Origin: Caccoplasma intestinavium
GTDB lineage: Bacteria; Bacteroidota; Bacteroidia; Bacteroidales; UBA11471
Length of the DNA: 47,029 nucleotides
Direction of reading: 5' to 3'
NCBI GenBank assembly: GCA_018715885.1
Contig: DVKT01000015.1
Span: 1-47,029 of the forward strand
This document shows positions 17,421 to 25,644 of this stretch, piece after piece (the stretch's first letter is position 1; each line of letters begins with the position of its first letter). The notes under the pieces are model-generated. The model did not search any database and was not told where the DNA came from. It worked only from the letters and a program-made list of their open reading frames with translations. Both the position numbers and the translations under genes were made by a program.

Positions 17421-18578
17421 ATGAAAAACACATTTACATTGTTGCATTCTGTATGCATGGTGGTGGTTCTTTCTCTTTTGTCGGGTTGTTCTTCTGAGGA
17501 ACATCGGGAGGGGATTGTCCTTGAAGAATTTCTTTATGAACAAGCCGATTTCCCATCTTGCCATTCGGTTACGATAGTAGAGCTTGAAAATGGAGATTTA
17601 TTGGCTACTTATTTCGGGGGTACACATGAGCGCCACCCCGATGTGGAAATACGTTTGCAGCGAAAAACTCCCGGAGGACAATGGTCTGCACCTCAAAGCG
17701 TGGCCACCGGTATTCAGAATGACACATTGCGTTACCCGACATGGAATCCCGTGATTTTTCAACCGGACGGAGGGGAACTGATGCTTTATTATAAAGTCGG
17801 TCCCAGTCCCAAAGAATGGTGGGGTGAATATATTACATCAGCGGATAACGGGTATACATGGAGTTCTCCGCGACGGTTGGAATTACCGTTGCTCGGCCCC
17901 ATTAAAAATAAACCTATACAGCTTGCCGACGGCACGCTGATTTCCGGGTCGAGCGATGAGAGGCACGGTTGGAGGGCTCATATCGAGCGCAGTACCGATA
18001 AGGGGCATACTTGGGAGTTTATAGGACCGCTTAATGATGGAAAAAAGATTGCTGCCATACAGCCGGCCTTTTTACAGCATGGTGGCGATACCATACAGGT
18101 TCTCTGTCGTACGAATGGAAAAAACGGAAATAATCGTATTGTGCAGGCATGGTCTTATGATGCCGGCAAATCGTGGAGTGAAATGACAGAAACGACATTA
18201 CCAAACAATAATTCGGGTATCGATGCTGTAACTTTGCGAGACGGACGTCATCTTTTGATATATAATCATTCGACTCGTAATCAAGAGAATATGGGTCATA
18301 AAGGTCGCGGAGTCATTAATTTGGCAGTGAGCCGGGACGGAATAAATTGGGAAGCTGCACTTGTGCTTGATTATATCGACCAACCCGAAAAGCAGTATTC
18401 TTATCCCTCTATGATTCAGACGACCGACGGCCTTGTACATATAGTGTATACATGGCATCGCCAGCGTATCAAACATGTTGTTGTAGATCCTCAAAAACTT
18501 GAAACTTATCCCATTATCGATGGGGTATGGCCTACCGATAAAGTTCCGTTTGTCATGTCCCCTGTCGATGCTTTGTAG
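17421..18578 (+). CDS. Sialidase-like (BNR/Asp-box) lipoprotein
   Basis: Predicted surface or periplasmic lipoprotein of 385 residues with a six-bladed propeller fold. The signal peptide ends in lipobox 'LLSGC', the cysteine being at about residue 23. Four Asp-box-like repeats are visible: 'SADNGYTW' at 140, 'STDKGHTW' at 191, 'SYDAGKSW' at 245 and 'SRDGINW' at 304. A segment 'VTIVELENGDLLATYFGG' resembles the first blade of BNR_2 proteins. I see no clear FRIP motif or arginine triad, so true sialidase activity is not supported; a pectin- or glycan-related hydrolase or lyase is as likely. It lies 12 bp after hisA and 207 bp before hisF, splitting the his unit. Confidence 0.78.
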   Translation: MKNTFTLLHSVCMVVVLSLLSGCSSEEHREGIVLEEFLYEQADFPSCHSVTIVELENGDLLATYFGGTHERHPDVEIRLQRKTPGGQWSAPQSVATGIQNDTLRYPTWNPVIFQPDGGELMLYYKVGPSPKEWWGEYITSADNGYTWSSPRRLELPLLGPIKNKPIQLADGTLISGSSDERHGWRAHIERSTDKGHTWEFIGPLNDGKKIAAIQPAFLQHGGDTIQVLCRTNGKNGNNRIVQAWSYDAGKSWSEMTETTLPNNNSGIDAVTLRDGRHLLIYNHSTRNQENMGHKGRGVINLAVSRDGINWEAALVLDYIDQPEKQYSYPSMIQTTDGLVHIVYTWHRQRIKHVVVDPQKLETYPIIDGVWPTDKVPFVMSPVDAL

Positions 18579-18648
18579 ATCGGAGATAAATGTAAATAAT
18601 ATACTTGGAAGGTTGTCTGATAATATCTTATTATTTCTTCCTTGCAAA

Positions 18649-18680
18649 TATGGTGAAATAGAAAAGAAATCGTATTTTTG
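18649..18680 (+). promoter_or_regulatory. Internal promoter before hisF
   Basis: TATTTTTG (18673-18680) is an exact -7 match, and TATG (18649-18652) lies 20 bp upstream in the -33 position. Transcription would start near 18687, downstream of an in-frame ATG at 18678, which is therefore not the hisF start. The gap 18579-18785 shows no obvious terminator. Confidence 0.5.
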
Positions 18681-18785
18681 TCCGTTGTTTTGCAGTTATT
18701 TGATAGAAATAATTCGGAAAACAGCAAAATTATAATAAAGGAAATTATTGGACTCAAACAAAAGTCATTGTCTTTCCGAGAAGAT

Positions 18786-19541
18786 ATGTTAGCAAAAAGA
18801 ATAATACCCTGCCTCGATGTGAAAGACGGGAAAACCGTGAAAGGGGTGAACTTTGTTAATTTCAGGGACGCTGGCGATCCGGTGGAGTTGGGGCGGGCAT
18901 ACAGTGAACAAGGGGCCGACGAACTGGTATATCTCGATATTACTGCTTCTCATGAAGGTCGTAAGACATTTACCGACTTGGTGCGTCGTGTGGCGGCTCA
19001 TGTGAGTATCCCTTTTACCGTAGGAGGCGGAGTCAACGAAATCGGCGACGTAGATCGTTTGCTGAATGCGGGTGCCGATAAAGTTTCGATTAATTCATCG
19101 GCATTGAAAAATCCGGTTTTAATCGAGGATATTGCAAAAAATTTTGGTTCTCAGGTTTGTGTTGTCGCAATAGATGCTAATTTTGAAGAAAATTCTTGGC
19201 GTTGTTACCGTAGCGGTGGCCGTATTCCTACGGGGAAAGAACTTTTCTCTTGGGCTAAGGAAGCTCAGGAGCGGGGTGCCGGTGAAATTCTTTTTACCAG
19301 TATGACCCACGATGGTGTGAAGACAGGCTATGCCAATGAGGCTCTTGCAGCTTTGCATGAGCTGCTCGATATACCGATTATTGCATCGGGAGGGGCCGGG
19401 GCGAAAGAACATTTTCGAGATGCTTTTCTATGGGGTAAAGCCGATGCGGCATTGGCGGCCAGCGTGTTTCATTTCGGCGAAATACCTATTCCGGAACTGA
19501 AAGCCTACCTTGCAAAAGAAAACATTTGTGTAAGAATATAA
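18786..19541 (+). CDS. hisF: Imidazole glycerol phosphate synthase, cyclase subunit HisF
   Basis: Uses ammonia from HisH to convert PRFAR into imidazole glycerol phosphate and AICAR. It is a (beta/alpha)8 barrel of 251 residues. The ATG at 18786 gives 'MLAKRIIPCLDVKDG' and puts the catalytic aspartates at D11 and D130 ('VVAIDAN'), exactly the standard HisF numbering. The reading frame is open upstream to an ATG at 18678, but that would add 36 unrelated residues and precede the predicted transcription start. hisIE begins 11 bp downstream. Separation from hisH by a lipoprotein gene and a new promoter is unusual for two subunits of one complex. Confidence 0.96.
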   Translation: MLAKRIIPCLDVKDGKTVKGVNFVNFRDAGDPVELGRAYSEQGADELVYLDITASHEGRKTFTDLVRRVAAHVSIPFTVGGGVNEIGDVDRLLNAGADKVSINSSALKNPVLIEDIAKNFGSQVCVVAIDANFEENSWRCYRSGGRIPTGKELFSWAKEAQERGAGEILFTSMTHDGVKTGYANEALAALHELLDIPIIASGGAGAKEHFRDAFLWGKADAALAASVFHFGEIPIPELKAYLAKENICVRI

Positions 19542-19552
19542 TAGAATAAAAT

Positions 19553-20149
19553 ATGAAACTTGATTTTGATAAGATGGGTGGACTTATACCCGCCATTATA
19601 CAGGATAACTGTACGGGTAAGGTCTTGATGTTGGGCTTTATGAATAAAGAAGCCTATGATAAAACTCAGGAAATAGGGAAGGTAACCTTTTTTAGCCGTA
19701 CCAAAAATCGTCTGTGGACAAAGGGCGAGGAGAGTGGCCATTTTTTGAATGTTTGCTCGATAACGGCCGACTGTGATGCGGATACGCTTCTCATCAAAGT
19801 CAATCCCGTCGGTCCTGTTTGCCACACGGGGAGCGATACTTGTTTTGATGAAAAAAACGAAGCTGATTTCTATTTTATACAGTATTTGCAAGATTTTATC
19901 GACCGACGTAAGGCCGAGATGCCCGAAGGCTCTTATACGACATCGCTCTTTAAAAAAGGAGTGAACCGTATGGCTCAGAAAGTGGGAGAAGAAGCAGTCG
20001 AGACTGTTATAGAAGCAACGAACGGTACGCGAGAAGGATTTATTTATGAAGCATCGGATTTGCTTTATCACCTTATTGTGTTGCTGACATCCAAAGGGCT
20101 GCGAATCGAAGATTTGGCGAGGGAATTAAAAAGTCGCCATAAAGAATAA
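19553..20149 (+). CDS. hisIE: Bifunctional phosphoribosyl-AMP cyclohydrolase / phosphoribosyl-ATP pyrophosphatase
   Basis: Catalyses the second and third steps of histidine synthesis. The N-terminal HisI part spans about residues 1-105, with 'MLGFMN', 'GEESGHFLNV' and the metal-binding 'DCDADTL' followed by a downstream cysteine pair. The C-terminal HisE part spans about 110-198, with 'KVGEEAVETVIEA' and 'EASDLLYHLIVLL'. The 198-residue fusion is the form usual in Bacteroidota. It follows hisF by 11 bp; the FtsE-like gene starts 9 bp after it. hisG, hisD, hisC and hisB are not in the window. Confidence 0.95.
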   Translation: MKLDFDKMGGLIPAIIQDNCTGKVLMLGFMNKEAYDKTQEIGKVTFFSRTKNRLWTKGEESGHFLNVCSITADCDADTLLIKVNPVGPVCHTGSDTCFDEKNEADFYFIQYLQDFIDRRKAEMPEGSYTTSLFKKGVNRMAQKVGEEAVETVIEATNGTREGFIYEASDLLYHLIVLLTSKGLRIEDLARELKSRHKE

Positions 20150-20158
20150 TCTCTTTCT

Positions 20159-20851
20159 ATGGAAAAACGGCAACTCATAAATTATCGTCAGGTAGAAATT
20201 TGCCGAAACGAACAAATCGTTTTGCAAAAAACCGATTTTGAATTGTTCGGTGGAGAGTTTGTCTACCTGATAGGCCGGGTGGGAAGCGGGAAAAGTACGT
20301 TGTTGAAAACGATATATGCCGAAGTTCCCATTCAAGATGGCGAAGCGATGGTATTCGATGTAAACATGCGGAGAATACGCCGTCGCGAGATACCGATGTT
20401 GCGTAGAAAATTGGGAATCGTTTTTCAGGATTTTCAATTATTGACCGACCGTACCGTACAAAAAAATCTTGAATTTGTGTTACGGGCTACCGGATGGAAA
20501 GATCGTGCTGCCATAGGTGAGCGGATACAGAAGACCCTTCGTCAGGTCGGTATGGAAAATAAGGCTTATCGTATGCCACACGAACTGTCGGGAGGAGAGC
20601 AGCAGCGTATTGTCATTGCACGGGCTTTGCTCAATTCCCCTGAAATCATATTGGCAGACGAACCGACCGGGAATCTCGATCCTCAAACGGGAAAACAAAT
20701 CGTTGCTCTGTTACATGAGATTTGTAACGAAGGGACTGCGGTAATCATGACTACGCACAACCATTATTTGGTACGTGAGTTTCCTGGTCGGGTATTGCTT
20801 TGTAATGAGAAGCAGATAACCGACATTACCGATACGGTACCTATAAAGTAA
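20159..20851 (+). CDS. ftsE: FtsE-like ABC transporter ATP-binding protein
   Basis: ATPase of the FtsEX type, which with FtsX links cell division to peptidoglycan hydrolase activation. It has 230 residues with Walker A 'GRVGSGKST' starting at G39, Q-loop 'GIVFQDFQLL', signature 'LSGGEQQR' and Walker B 'ILADEPTGNLD', and a switch histidine in 'TTHNH'. Glycine-to-arginine-valine wording inside Walker A ('GRVGSG') is typical of FtsE. No permease gene (ftsX) is next to it. It lies 9 bp after hisIE, so it may be read from the hisF promoter. A LolD- or MacB-type ATPase is the main alternative. Confidence 0.82.
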   Translation: MEKRQLINYRQVEICRNEQIVLQKTDFELFGGEFVYLIGRVGSGKSTLLKTIYAEVPIQDGEAMVFDVNMRRIRRREIPMLRRKLGIVFQDFQLLTDRTVQKNLEFVLRATGWKDRAAIGERIQKTLRQVGMENKAYRMPHELSGGEQQRIVIARALLNSPEIILADEPTGNLDPQTGKQIVALLHEICNEGTAVIMTTHNHYLVREFPGRVLLCNEKQITDITDTVPIK

Positions 20852-20859
20852 TCTTAATA

Positions 20860-20891
20860 TGTGCATTTTTTGATAAATCGTTATATCTTTG
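20860..20891 (+). promoter_or_regulatory. Promoter of lysC
   Basis: TATCTTTG (20884-20891) is an exact -7 match, with TGTG 20 bp upstream as a weak -33 box. The start codon is 41 bp downstream. No lysine riboswitch is visible. Confidence 0.5.
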
Positions 20892-20932
20892 CAGCGATTC
20901 AGAAAAGAAACTGTTAAATATCAAAATAAGAA

Positions 20933-22246
20933 ATGAAAGTATTAAAGTTTGGTGGAACATCTGTCGGCTCTGCGCAACGTATGAAGAGTGTTGCTGGGTT
21001 GATTGACGACGGCAGTCAGAAGATTGTCGTTCTTTCGGCCATGTCGGGGACAACCAATACCTTAGTAGAGATTTCAGATTATCTCTATAAGAAGAATCCC
21101 GATGGTGCCAACGAGGTCATTAATGCATTGGAACGTAAGTATCAACAAGTTATTTGCGAGTTGTTCGATACCGAGGCTTACAAACAACAAGCCCTCGATG
21201 CCGTGAAGACCAATTTCGATACCATGCGCTCTTTCACCAAAGACCTTTTTACTATGTTTGAGGAAAAAGTTATCCTTGCACAAGGTGAATTGATGTCGAC
21301 TATGATGATGAATCTTTACCTCAATGAGACGGGTGTAAAATCGGTTTTGATACCGGCTCTTGACTATATGCGCATCGATAAGAACGGAGAACCCGATACG
21401 GCATATATAAAAAGCAATTTGGAAAAGCGGTTGGCCGACACTCCCGATGCACCTATTTATATTACGCAAGGCTTTATATGTCGTAATGCTTACGGTGAAA
21501 TAGATAACTTGCAACGGGGAGGAAGCGATTATTCTGCATCTCTTATCGGGGCGGCTGTTCAGGCTGAGGAGATACAGATATGGACCGATATCGACGGTAT
21601 GCACAATAACGACCCTCGTTTTGTAGAGGGTACGAAACCTGTACGTACGCTCAATTTCGAAGAAGCTGCGGAGTTAGCCTATTTCGGTGCTAAAATCTTG
21701 CATCCGACATGTATTCTTCCGGCAAAACTCAATCGTATTCCCGTGCGTTTGCTCAATACGATGGAGCCTAATGCTCCCGGTACGATGATTTGCGGAACGT
21801 CCGAATCGGGAAAAATCAAAGCTGTGGCGGCCAAAGACGGTATAACCGCGATTAAGATCAAATCGGGTCGTATGCTGTTGGCTTACGGTTTCTTGCGCAA
21901 GGTGTTTGAGATATTCGAAAGTTATCAGACGGCAATCGATATGGTAACCACATCGGAAGTCGGAGTATCGGTAACGATCGATAATACGAAACATTTGAGC
22001 GAGATTCTCGATGATTTGAAAAAATTCGGAACCGTAACGGTCGATGAGAATATGGTAATCGTTTGTGTCGTAGGTGATTTAGAGTGGAAAAATATCGGCT
22101 TTGAATCGAATGCAATGCAGGCGATGAAAGATATACCTGTACGTATGGTATCTTACGGTGGGAGCAATTATAACATTTCATTCTTGATTAAAGCCGAAGA
22201 TAAAAAACGGGCATTGCAAGCTCTTAGCCATAATCTTTTTGAATAA
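20933..22246 (+). CDS. lysC: Aspartate kinase (monofunctional)
   Basis: Phosphorylates aspartate, the first step to lysine, threonine, methionine and diaminopimelate. The kinase domain spans about residues 1-290, with 'KFGGTSVG' at the start, 'LQRGGSDYSA' and 'DIDGMHNNDPR'. Two ACT-type regulatory domains occupy about 300-437, which suggests feedback control by an end product such as lysine. At 437 residues it lacks a homoserine dehydrogenase domain, so it is not the ThrA-type fusion. lysA follows across a small hairpin, which supports a lysine/DAP role. Confidence 0.95.
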   Translation: MKVLKFGGTSVGSAQRMKSVAGLIDDGSQKIVVLSAMSGTTNTLVEISDYLYKKNPDGANEVINALERKYQQVICELFDTEAYKQQALDAVKTNFDTMRSFTKDLFTMFEEKVILAQGELMSTMMMNLYLNETGVKSVLIPALDYMRIDKNGEPDTAYIKSNLEKRLADTPDAPIYITQGFICRNAYGEIDNLQRGGSDYSASLIGAAVQAEEIQIWTDIDGMHNNDPRFVEGTKPVRTLNFEEAAELAYFGAKILHPTCILPAKLNRIPVRLLNTMEPNAPGTMICGTSESGKIKAVAAKDGITAIKIKSGRMLLAYGFLRKVFEIFESYQTAIDMVTTSEVGVSVTIDNTKHLSEILDDLKKFGTVTVDENMVIVCVVGDLEWKNIGFESNAMQAMKDIPVRMVSYGGSNYNISFLIKAEDKKRALQALSHNLFE

Positions 22247-22260
22247 TATTTTAATTTATG

Positions 22261-22292
22261 GGAGGCGGGTTAGTAATTAGTCCGCCTCTTTT
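22261..22292 (+). terminator. Hairpin between lysC and lysA
   Basis: GAGGCGG (22262-22268) pairs with CCGCCTC (22282-22288), followed by TTTT. It could act as a partial terminator or attenuator. It shows that the in-frame ATG at 22258 is not the lysA start. Confidence 0.6.
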
Positions 22293-22311
22293 GTCTGTAA
22301 AAATTATTTTT

Positions 22312-23466
22312 ATGAATTTTCCGATAGAAAAATTCAGGTCATTAGAGACACCTTTTTATTATTACGACACCGATTTGTTGCGGGAGACGCTTCGTGTGAT
22401 AAGTCAAGAAGCAGGTCGTTATCCGCAGTTTCATGTACATTACGCGGTCAAAGCTAATGCCAATGCGCGGCTTTTGTCTATAATACGAGAGCACGGATTG
22501 GGTGCGGATTGTGTCAGCGGTGGCGAAATACAAGCCGCTTTGAAAGCCGGTTTTCCGGCAGAAAAAATTGTTTTTGCCGGTGTAGGAAAGGCCGATTGGG
22601 AAATAAAACTGGGGCTTGAAGCAGGAATATGTTGCTTCAATGTCGAGTCTGTTCCCGAATTGGAGAACATTGATAAATTGGCCGGAGAGATGGGAAAAAC
22701 AGCTTCGGTGGCTTTACGTATCAACCCGAATGTCGATGCACATACCCATCACTATATAACGACCGGATTGAGTGAGAATAAATTTGGCATCAGTCTCGAA
22801 CATCTTGAAAGTATTCTAGACTGTATGCCTTCGCTTCGACATATAAAACTTATAGGGTTACATTTTCATATCGGCTCTCAAATTGTCGATATGGATTCGT
22901 TTAAGATGCTTTGTAACCGTATCAATGAAATACAGGAGACTCTGTACCGGCGTATGATAATTGTCGATGTCATTAACGTTGGCGGTGGGTTGGGAGTCGA
23001 CTACCAGATGCCCGACAAACAGCCTATACCGGGTTTTGCGGAATATTTTGCCGTATTTCACAAACATCTCAAACTTCGCCCGAAACAACATTTGTTTTTC
23101 GAATTAGGTCGTTCTGTCGTGTGTCAATGTGGAAGTCTCATTACCGAAGTCCTTTATGTAAAGGAAGGTGTAAATAAAAAATTTGTCATTGTCGATGCCG
23201 GTATGACCGATCTTATCCGGCCGGCCTTATATCAGGCTTACCATAGTATCGAAAATATAACTTCGCATTTGCCCGTTCAAGAGTACGATGTCGTAGGGCC
23301 GATTTGTGAGTCGTCCGATTGTTTCGGAAAAGTCGTTTCATTACCCGAAACTTCTCGCGGAGACTTGATTGCAATACGTTCGGCCGGAGCTTATGGTGAA
23401 ATTATGGCTTCCCAGTATAACTGCCGCCGTTTGCCGGGAGCATATTATTCCGATGAATTGAATTAA
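22312..23466 (+). CDS. lysA: Diaminopimelate decarboxylase
   Basis: PLP enzyme that decarboxylates meso-diaminopimelate to lysine. Fold-type III barrel, 384 residues from ATG 22312. The PLP lysine is K47 in 'HYAVKANAN'. 'HFHIGSQI' and 'INVGGGLGVDY' form phosphate and substrate contacts. The active-site cysteine segment 'VVGPICESSDCFGK' and the late 'GAYGEIMASQYN' are also present. An in-frame ATG at 22258 would add 18 residues encoded by the terminator-like hairpin, so I reject it. It follows lysC by 65 bp, and a gene of unknown function begins 10 bp after it. Confidence 0.95.
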   Translation: MNFPIEKFRSLETPFYYYDTDLLRETLRVISQEAGRYPQFHVHYAVKANANARLLSIIREHGLGADCVSGGEIQAALKAGFPAEKIVFAGVGKADWEIKLGLEAGICCFNVESVPELENIDKLAGEMGKTASVALRINPNVDAHTHHYITTGLSENKFGISLEHLESILDCMPSLRHIKLIGLHFHIGSQIVDMDSFKMLCNRINEIQETLYRRMIIVDVINVGGGLGVDYQMPDKQPIPGFAEYFAVFHKHLKLRPKQHLFFELGRSVVCQCGSLITEVLYVKEGVNKKFVIVDAGMTDLIRPALYQAYHSIENITSHLPVQEYDVVGPICESSDCFGKVVSLPETSRGDLIAIRSAGAYGEIMASQYNCRRLPGAYYSDELN

Positions 23467-23476
23467 AAATGTATCT

Positions 23477-24316
23477 ATGATAAAGAAGATATTTGTTATA
23501 TGTGTGATGGCGATGGGTTTCCTATCGCACGTTATGGCACAAGAAAATATTTTTGTGTTGAGGGACGGTTATATCTATCCCAAGAAAAAGTTTATCGATT
23601 CTTTGGCTGTGGCTGATAAAAACATGGTAAAGCCGTATGAAACGTTTGCTACATCGACGGCAAGCATTCGTAGCGGTCGAGATAAAAACTATCAGGTACG
23701 GCTGTCGAAATTCAAAGGGGGAGGGTATCCCGGAGACTTTCAGGCCATACAGATTTTTTTAGGCAATAAGTGTTTGCTCGAAGTTACGAATGCCGATGGT
23801 TGGACGTCCCTGCCCCCTAATGTTCCTTCGACCAACAGTTATTATTTTGCCGTAAACGTTTCGGCTTATTCCACCGCATTGTTTTTCTTTTCCCAACCGA
23901 AAGATAATTATCCACCCTATTTGACGATTGTTTTGATAAAGACGGGAAAAGCACATTTGGTGTTCAATCGTCCTTGTGTGTTGCAGTCTATATCCAAAAA
24001 TTCTTATTCGGTAAGGCTTGAAATGGACGATCGTTATCCCGTATATGTGGCACCTGCCGGTACGACGAGCGAGGTTACGGAGATGAATGATGAAAAAGAA
24101 ACCGAGGTACAAGTTGCAGAAGAGAAAGAGCAACCCAAGAAACGAAAAAGACGGCGCAGACGTTCCAAATCCGAGATTCAGGTTGCACAACCCGATACGG
24201 TGAAGAAAATCGAAGAACCAGCTCCGGTAGTGAAGAAAGAAGAGCCGAAACCGGTACAGCCGAAGCGCTATTTGATTTGGTCCGAAAACGATGTATTGAA
24301 GATTAAAGAGCAATAG
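23477..24316 (+). CDS. Secreted protein of unknown function with polybasic tract
   Basis: I do not recognise a family. The 279-residue product begins with a signal peptide of about 22 residues ending 'SHVMAQ', so it is exported. Residues 23-190 look like a compact beta-rich domain with several Tyr/Phe-rich strands. A charged, probably disordered region follows at about 195-265. It has an acidic stretch (E/D at about 197-217), then the basic tract 'KKRKRRRRRSK', then Pro/Glu/Lys-rich sequence. It ends with 'RYLIWSENDVLKIKE'. It lies 10 bp after lysA and before a strong terminator, so it is probably co-transcribed with lysA. A cell-envelope role, binding an anionic polymer through the basic tract, is possible but unproven. 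Confidence 0.7.
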   Translation: MIKKIFVICVMAMGFLSHVMAQENIFVLRDGYIYPKKKFIDSLAVADKNMVKPYETFATSTASIRSGRDKNYQVRLSKFKGGGYPGDFQAIQIFLGNKCLLEVTNADGWTSLPPNVPSTNSYYFAVNVSAYSTALFFFSQPKDNYPPYLTIVLIKTGKAHLVFNRPCVLQSISKNSYSVRLEMDDRYPVYVAPAGTTSEVTEMNDEKETEVQVAEEKEQPKKRKRRRRRSKSEIQVAQPDTVKKIEEPAPVVKKEEPKPVQPKRYLIWSENDVLKIKEQ

Positions 24317-24323
24317 ATTCTTT

Positions 24324-24388
24324 GGTAATAAAGTAAGACGGTCTATCCGAAATTTCGGATAGACCGTCTTACTTTATTACCCTCTTTT
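24324..24388 (+). terminator. Terminator formed by a 58-bp perfect palindrome
   Basis: Positions 24324-24352 and 24353-24381 are exact complements with no spacer, centred on CCGAAATTTCGG, and are followed by TCTTTTTT. It ends the lysC-lysA unit. The T run lies only on the plus-strand side. Confidence 0.85.
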
Positions 24389-24465
24389 TTATAATGGGGT
24401 TCAATATAAAGACATATTTCAGGTCAATATTTTTATGGAGAGTTTTATAGAAGAAGTAGTACATG

Positions 24466-24511
24466 TTGTAAAAAAAGTCCCTCATTACACCAACGATGTA
24501 TGAGGGACTTT
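24466..24511 (-). terminator. Terminator of the minus-strand pectinase unit
   Basis: AAAGTCCCTCAT (24474-24485) pairs with ATGAGGGACTTT (24500-24511). The A run at 24470-24476 gives a U tail in the minus-strand transcript, 20 bp after the PL10 stop codon. The stretch 24389-24465 holds nothing I recognise. Confidence 0.8.
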
Positions 24512-24531
24512 AAAATGATGGAAGATATACT

Positions 24532-25623
24532 TTACTGAATGGCTTTTTCCCATTCGATATATTTTTCGAGAACTTCATTCCCTTCGTCGCTGTACCATGA
24601 ATAGCCTCCTCTGCGTTCTTCTCCTACTTCGGCCAATGTCGCCCTTTTTATACCATCGCGATCGCAGAAGAAAGGTTGTTCAGTTTCGAGATCATAAAAG
24701 CGGGCCCAAAGAGGAGTTGCTCCTTTCTGCGGTTCGATATATGCTACCCATTTTCCGTTTTTGTCTTTTTTCCGGATATATGCGGTATCGGTGATTTTAT
24801 GCTTTTCGAACCATTTTACAGCTCCTTTTACGGCTGCGATGACTTCGGGTGATGGATTTTCAACTTTCATCAGAAGCAAAACGATATCGGCCGACTCATC
24901 TCCGCTATACGATGCCAATTCATAAGCCCGTGCATTTGCAGGAAGTAAGGTCTCGGGATCGTGTTGGGCACACCATACAGTAAGTTCGCCGTTTTTATTG
25001 CGTATTTGGGTATTGAGGATACATTGAATACCTTTTTTATATGCATCGAGGGCTTTTTGTTTTTGTTCCGGTGTAAACTCGAAAATGACGTACGGTTTAT
25101 CATCATCGCTAATGGCATAGAGCATTTTGAGTACGTTTACGATGGCACCGTCATTATAGGTTATGTCGCGGGAATAGGCGACCGATTTCCCTTTGCGATA
25201 AGGGTAGAATTGAGGCCAACCTCCGTTATCGTACTGCGATAGATAGATATAGTCGAGAGCCTTGAAAAAGGCATCTTTATAACGTTGATCATGTGTTTGT
25301 GCGTACATGTTGGTAAGAAAGCGCATCTCGGTAGTCGTAGCATTATTGTCGATGGTTGTACCGATGCCAGTTTCTTTCTGTTTATCGATGATATCTTGCC
25401 GTATTTCCTTATGGAATGCAATATTTTTGGGAAATCCGCCTAAATCGCTTTGGTATAATAGCAACTTGTCTGCAATGTCTTTTGCCTCGGGGCTTCCGTA
25501 CCATTCTTGGGGCATTTTGGTCGCAATTTGTTTCCAGGAAAGTTTCTGCAATTCTTGTGTTGTCTGTCCTGCGACTGTGGAGAATAACATGCAGAAAAAT
25601 ACTCCGATGATCTCTTTTTTCAT
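24532..25623 (-). CDS. pelA: Pectate lyase, polysaccharide lyase family 10
   Basis: Cleaves polygalacturonate by beta-elimination, giving unsaturated galacturonides. The 363-residue protein has a signal peptide of about 20 residues ending 'STVAGQ', so it acts in the periplasm or outside the cell. It matches the PelA/PL10 pattern: 'WYGSPEAKDIADKLL', 'QSDLGGFPKNI', 'IDNNATTTEMRFL', 'YDNGGWPQFYP' and 'YSRDITYNDGAIV'. The later 'WCAQHDPETLLPANARAYE' and 'GEERRGGYSWY' complete the (alpha/alpha) domain. PL10 is distinct in fold from the PL1 enzyme just upstream (21 bp), so the operon carries two unrelated pectate lyases. It is the last gene of the unit. Confidence 0.93.
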   Translation of the reverse strand: MKKEIIGVFFCMLFSTVAGQTTQELQKLSWKQIATKMPQEWYGSPEAKDIADKLLLYQSDLGGFPKNIAFHKEIRQDIIDKQKETGIGTTIDNNATTTEMRFLTNMYAQTHDQRYKDAFFKALDYIYLSQYDNGGWPQFYPYRKGKSVAYSRDITYNDGAIVNVLKMLYAISDDDKPYVIFEFTPEQKQKALDAYKKGIQCILNTQIRNKNGELTVWCAQHDPETLLPANARAYELASYSGDESADIVLLLMKVENPSPEVIAAVKGAVKWFEKHKITDTAYIRKKDKNGKWVAYIEPQKGATPLWARFYDLETEQPFFCDRDGIKRATLAEVGEERRGGYSWYSDEGNEVLEKYIEWEKAIQ

Positions 25624-25644
25624 AAGAATGTATTTAAAAAACGT

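Noticed and set aside
17421..18578. Calling the his-linked lipoprotein a true sialidase
   Set aside because: Asp boxes are present, but a FRIP motif and arginine triad are not evident, and Asp-box propellers occur in many other enzymes.
18678..18785. Longer hisF start at 18678
   Set aside because: It would shift the catalytic aspartates away from D11 and D130 and lies upstream of the predicted transcription start.
22258..22311. Longer lysA start at 22258
   Set aside because: The extra residues would be encoded by a terminator-like hairpin and do not resemble any lysA N-terminus.
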